A stretch of DNA of 64,000 nt from an uncultured Paracoccaceae bacterium. Its GTDB lineage: Bacteria > Pseudomonadota > Alphaproteobacteria > Rhodobacterales > Rhodobacteraceae. Where the stretch lies: the NCBI GenBank assembly GCA_947498645.1, contig CANMKS010000001.1:2146032-2210031 (forward strand). Reading direction: 5' to 3'. Of the stretch, positions 63,207-64,000 are shown one piece after another. The position numbers were made by a program, and so were the translations under genes. Below the pieces are notes generated by a model. The model did not search any database. It saw only the letters and a program-made list of their open reading frames with translations, and was not told the origin of the DNA. Numbering within the stretch: the stretch's first letter is position 1; the number at the start of each line of letters is the position of its first letter.

Positions 63207-63230
63207 GGGGCGCCCGTCATCGGGCGCCCC
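63207..63230 (+). terminator. hairpin after the second binding protein gene
   Basis: GGGGCGCCCG / CGGGCGCCCC, perfect 10-bp stem with TCAT loop, 12 bp past the stop and 16 bp before the peptidase GTG. It is followed by TTGCC rather than a T-run, so it may attenuate rather than stop transcription into the peptidase gene. Confidence 0.6.
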
Positions 63231-63245
63231 TTGCCATTTGAGCAT

Positions 63246-64000
63246 GTGGATTGTCCGTTGACGCATTCCCTGAACGACCGGCTGGCGGAATACGCAGCCA
63301 TTGCCGATGATCTTGGCGTTGATGCCGTGGCCCTTGTGCCCGGCCCGAATTTTGCCCGCGCTGTCATCCATCCCTTCATGAGCCACGAACGCCCTTTCAT
63401 GCTGGTCATCCCGGCCAAGGGTGCGCCTGCCGCATTGGTGCCCAATCTGGAACTGCGCAGCTGGGATCTGGTGGGATTTGACGGCGCTGTTTTTGATTGG
63501 CGTGATCAGGATGGCTACGACGCGGCCTTTGCCGCCTTGATGGCCCATCTCAAGATCGGATCACTTGCCGTCGAAGGCCAGGTGATGCGTGTCTTTGTGC
63601 ATCACGCCATGTTGCGCGCCCAGCCCGATCTGCGGATCGTGGATGCCGAGCGCGAGATTTCTGCCCCCCGGATGATCAAATCCGATGATGATATCGGCGC
63701 CCTGAAGGCCGCGATTGGCATTTCTGAACGTGCCTTGCTGCGTACATTGGAAGGCGTCCGTCTGGGCCAGACCGAAAAAGACATTGAACAGGCTTTGATC
63801 CAAAACCTTTTTGCCGAAGGGGCCGAGGATCAGTCCTTTGCACCTATCGTTGCCGCCGGTGACGGATCGGCCCGCCCACATGCCAAGGCCCGTGCCGATT
63901 ACGCGGTCAAGGCGGGCGATGCGCTGCTCTTGGACTTTGGCGCCCGCAAGCATGGCTTTGCTGCCGATATCACGCGCACTGTGTTTCTGGGCCACGCCAG
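63246..64000 (+). CDS. M24-family Xaa-Pro peptidase (3' end outside window)
   Basis: Open from GTG 63246 (frame continues to the window end; about 250 residues seen). An N-terminal creatinase-like domain (LAEYAAIADDLGVDAVALVP, PGPNFARAVIHPFMSHERPF) precedes the pita-bread catalytic domain (SAPRMIKSDDDIGALKAAIG, SFAPIVAAGDGSARPHAKAR, ALLLDFGARKHGFAADITRT with the first two metal Asp residues). It cuts N-terminal residues before proline in the cytosol and would process imported peptides. The start codon is uncertain: GTG 63246 or TTG 63258. Confidence 0.85.
   Translation, partial: MDCPLTHSLNDRLAEYAAIADDLGVDAVALVPGPNFARAVIHPFMSHERPFMLVIPAKGAPAALVPNLELRSWDLVGFDGAVFDWRDQDGYDAAFAALMAHLKIGSLAVEGQVMRVFVHHAMLRAQPDLRIVDAEREISAPRMIKSDDDIGALKAAIGISERALLRTLEGVRLGQTEKDIEQALIQNLFAEGAEDQSFAPIVAAGDGSARPHAKARADYAVKAGDALLLDFGARKHGFAADITRTVFLGHA

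Overview
The window looks like a chromosomal segment of a marine alphaproteobacterium of the Rhodobacteraceae (Roseobacter group). This is inferred from gene content: a trimethylamine / TMAO / dimethylamine / monomethylamine catabolic island (tmm, tdm, dmmDABC, gmaS, mgsABC, tmoXWV), a GapR-type DUF2312 protein, a HutF-type histidine pathway and a roseobacter-style inositol locus. Many tightly packed operons use 4-nt ATGA stop/start overlaps. No phage, insertion sequence or CRISPR array was seen.

Layout. 1-2.4 kb: housekeeping-type genes (the 3' part of an APH-fold phosphotransferase, a small membrane protein, a DUF2312 protein, an unknown protein), then tRNA-Thr(TGT) at 2547-2622. 3.1-20.4 kb: methylated-amine island. 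It holds a FolD paralogue with altered catalytic residues, an EamA transporter with a coupled 54-residue membrane ORF, TMAO demethylase (tdm) in a four-gene overlapping operon with a truncated haemoglobin and two small exported proteins, trimethylamine monooxygenase (tmm), gamma-glutamylmethylamide synthetase (gmaS), N-methylglutamate synthase (mgsABC), an ammonium-transporter-family protein with a small membrane partner, and the dimethylamine monooxygenase operon dmmDABC. 20.4-27.3 kb: a DUF1194 vWA protein, two divergent regulators (XRE-cupin and GlxA-type AraC) and the TMAO ABC transporter tmoXWV. 27.3-31.0 kb: a decayed cupin gene, a beta-hydroxyacid dehydrogenase, a glycosyltransferase and a PhyH-type dioxygenase. 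31.0-38.4 kb: histidine utilisation, hutFC facing hutIHGU, with a GTATATAC operator between them. 38.4-40.0 kb: a non-pyrrolysine MttB-family methyltransferase behind a perfect 14-bp hairpin. 40.0-56.0 kb: an inositol locus in two halves (IolI-like isomerase, ABC importer and LacI regulator; then iolE and dehydrogenases divergent from iolDCB-aldolase-iolG), separated by a LysR gene and an exported protein. 56.0-64.0 kb: a peptide-type ABC transporter with two binding proteins, running into an M24 aminopeptidase cut by the window end.

How it works together. TmoXWV would import TMAO, Tmm would oxidise TMA to TMAO, Tdm would split TMAO to dimethylamine and formaldehyde, DmmABC would take dimethylamine to monomethylamine, and GmaS plus MgsABC would move the methylamine onto glutamate as N-methylglutamate. 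FolD and the GcvT-type folate domains of Tdm and DmmD would handle the released one-carbon units. The N-methylglutamate dehydrogenase (mgdABCD) that should finish the route is not in this window. An identical 14-bp palindrome, TGCAACCGGTTGCA, lies in front of both halves of the inositol locus and suggests one LacI-type regulator controls both. All functional assignments come from reading sequence motifs and gene order; no database search was possible.
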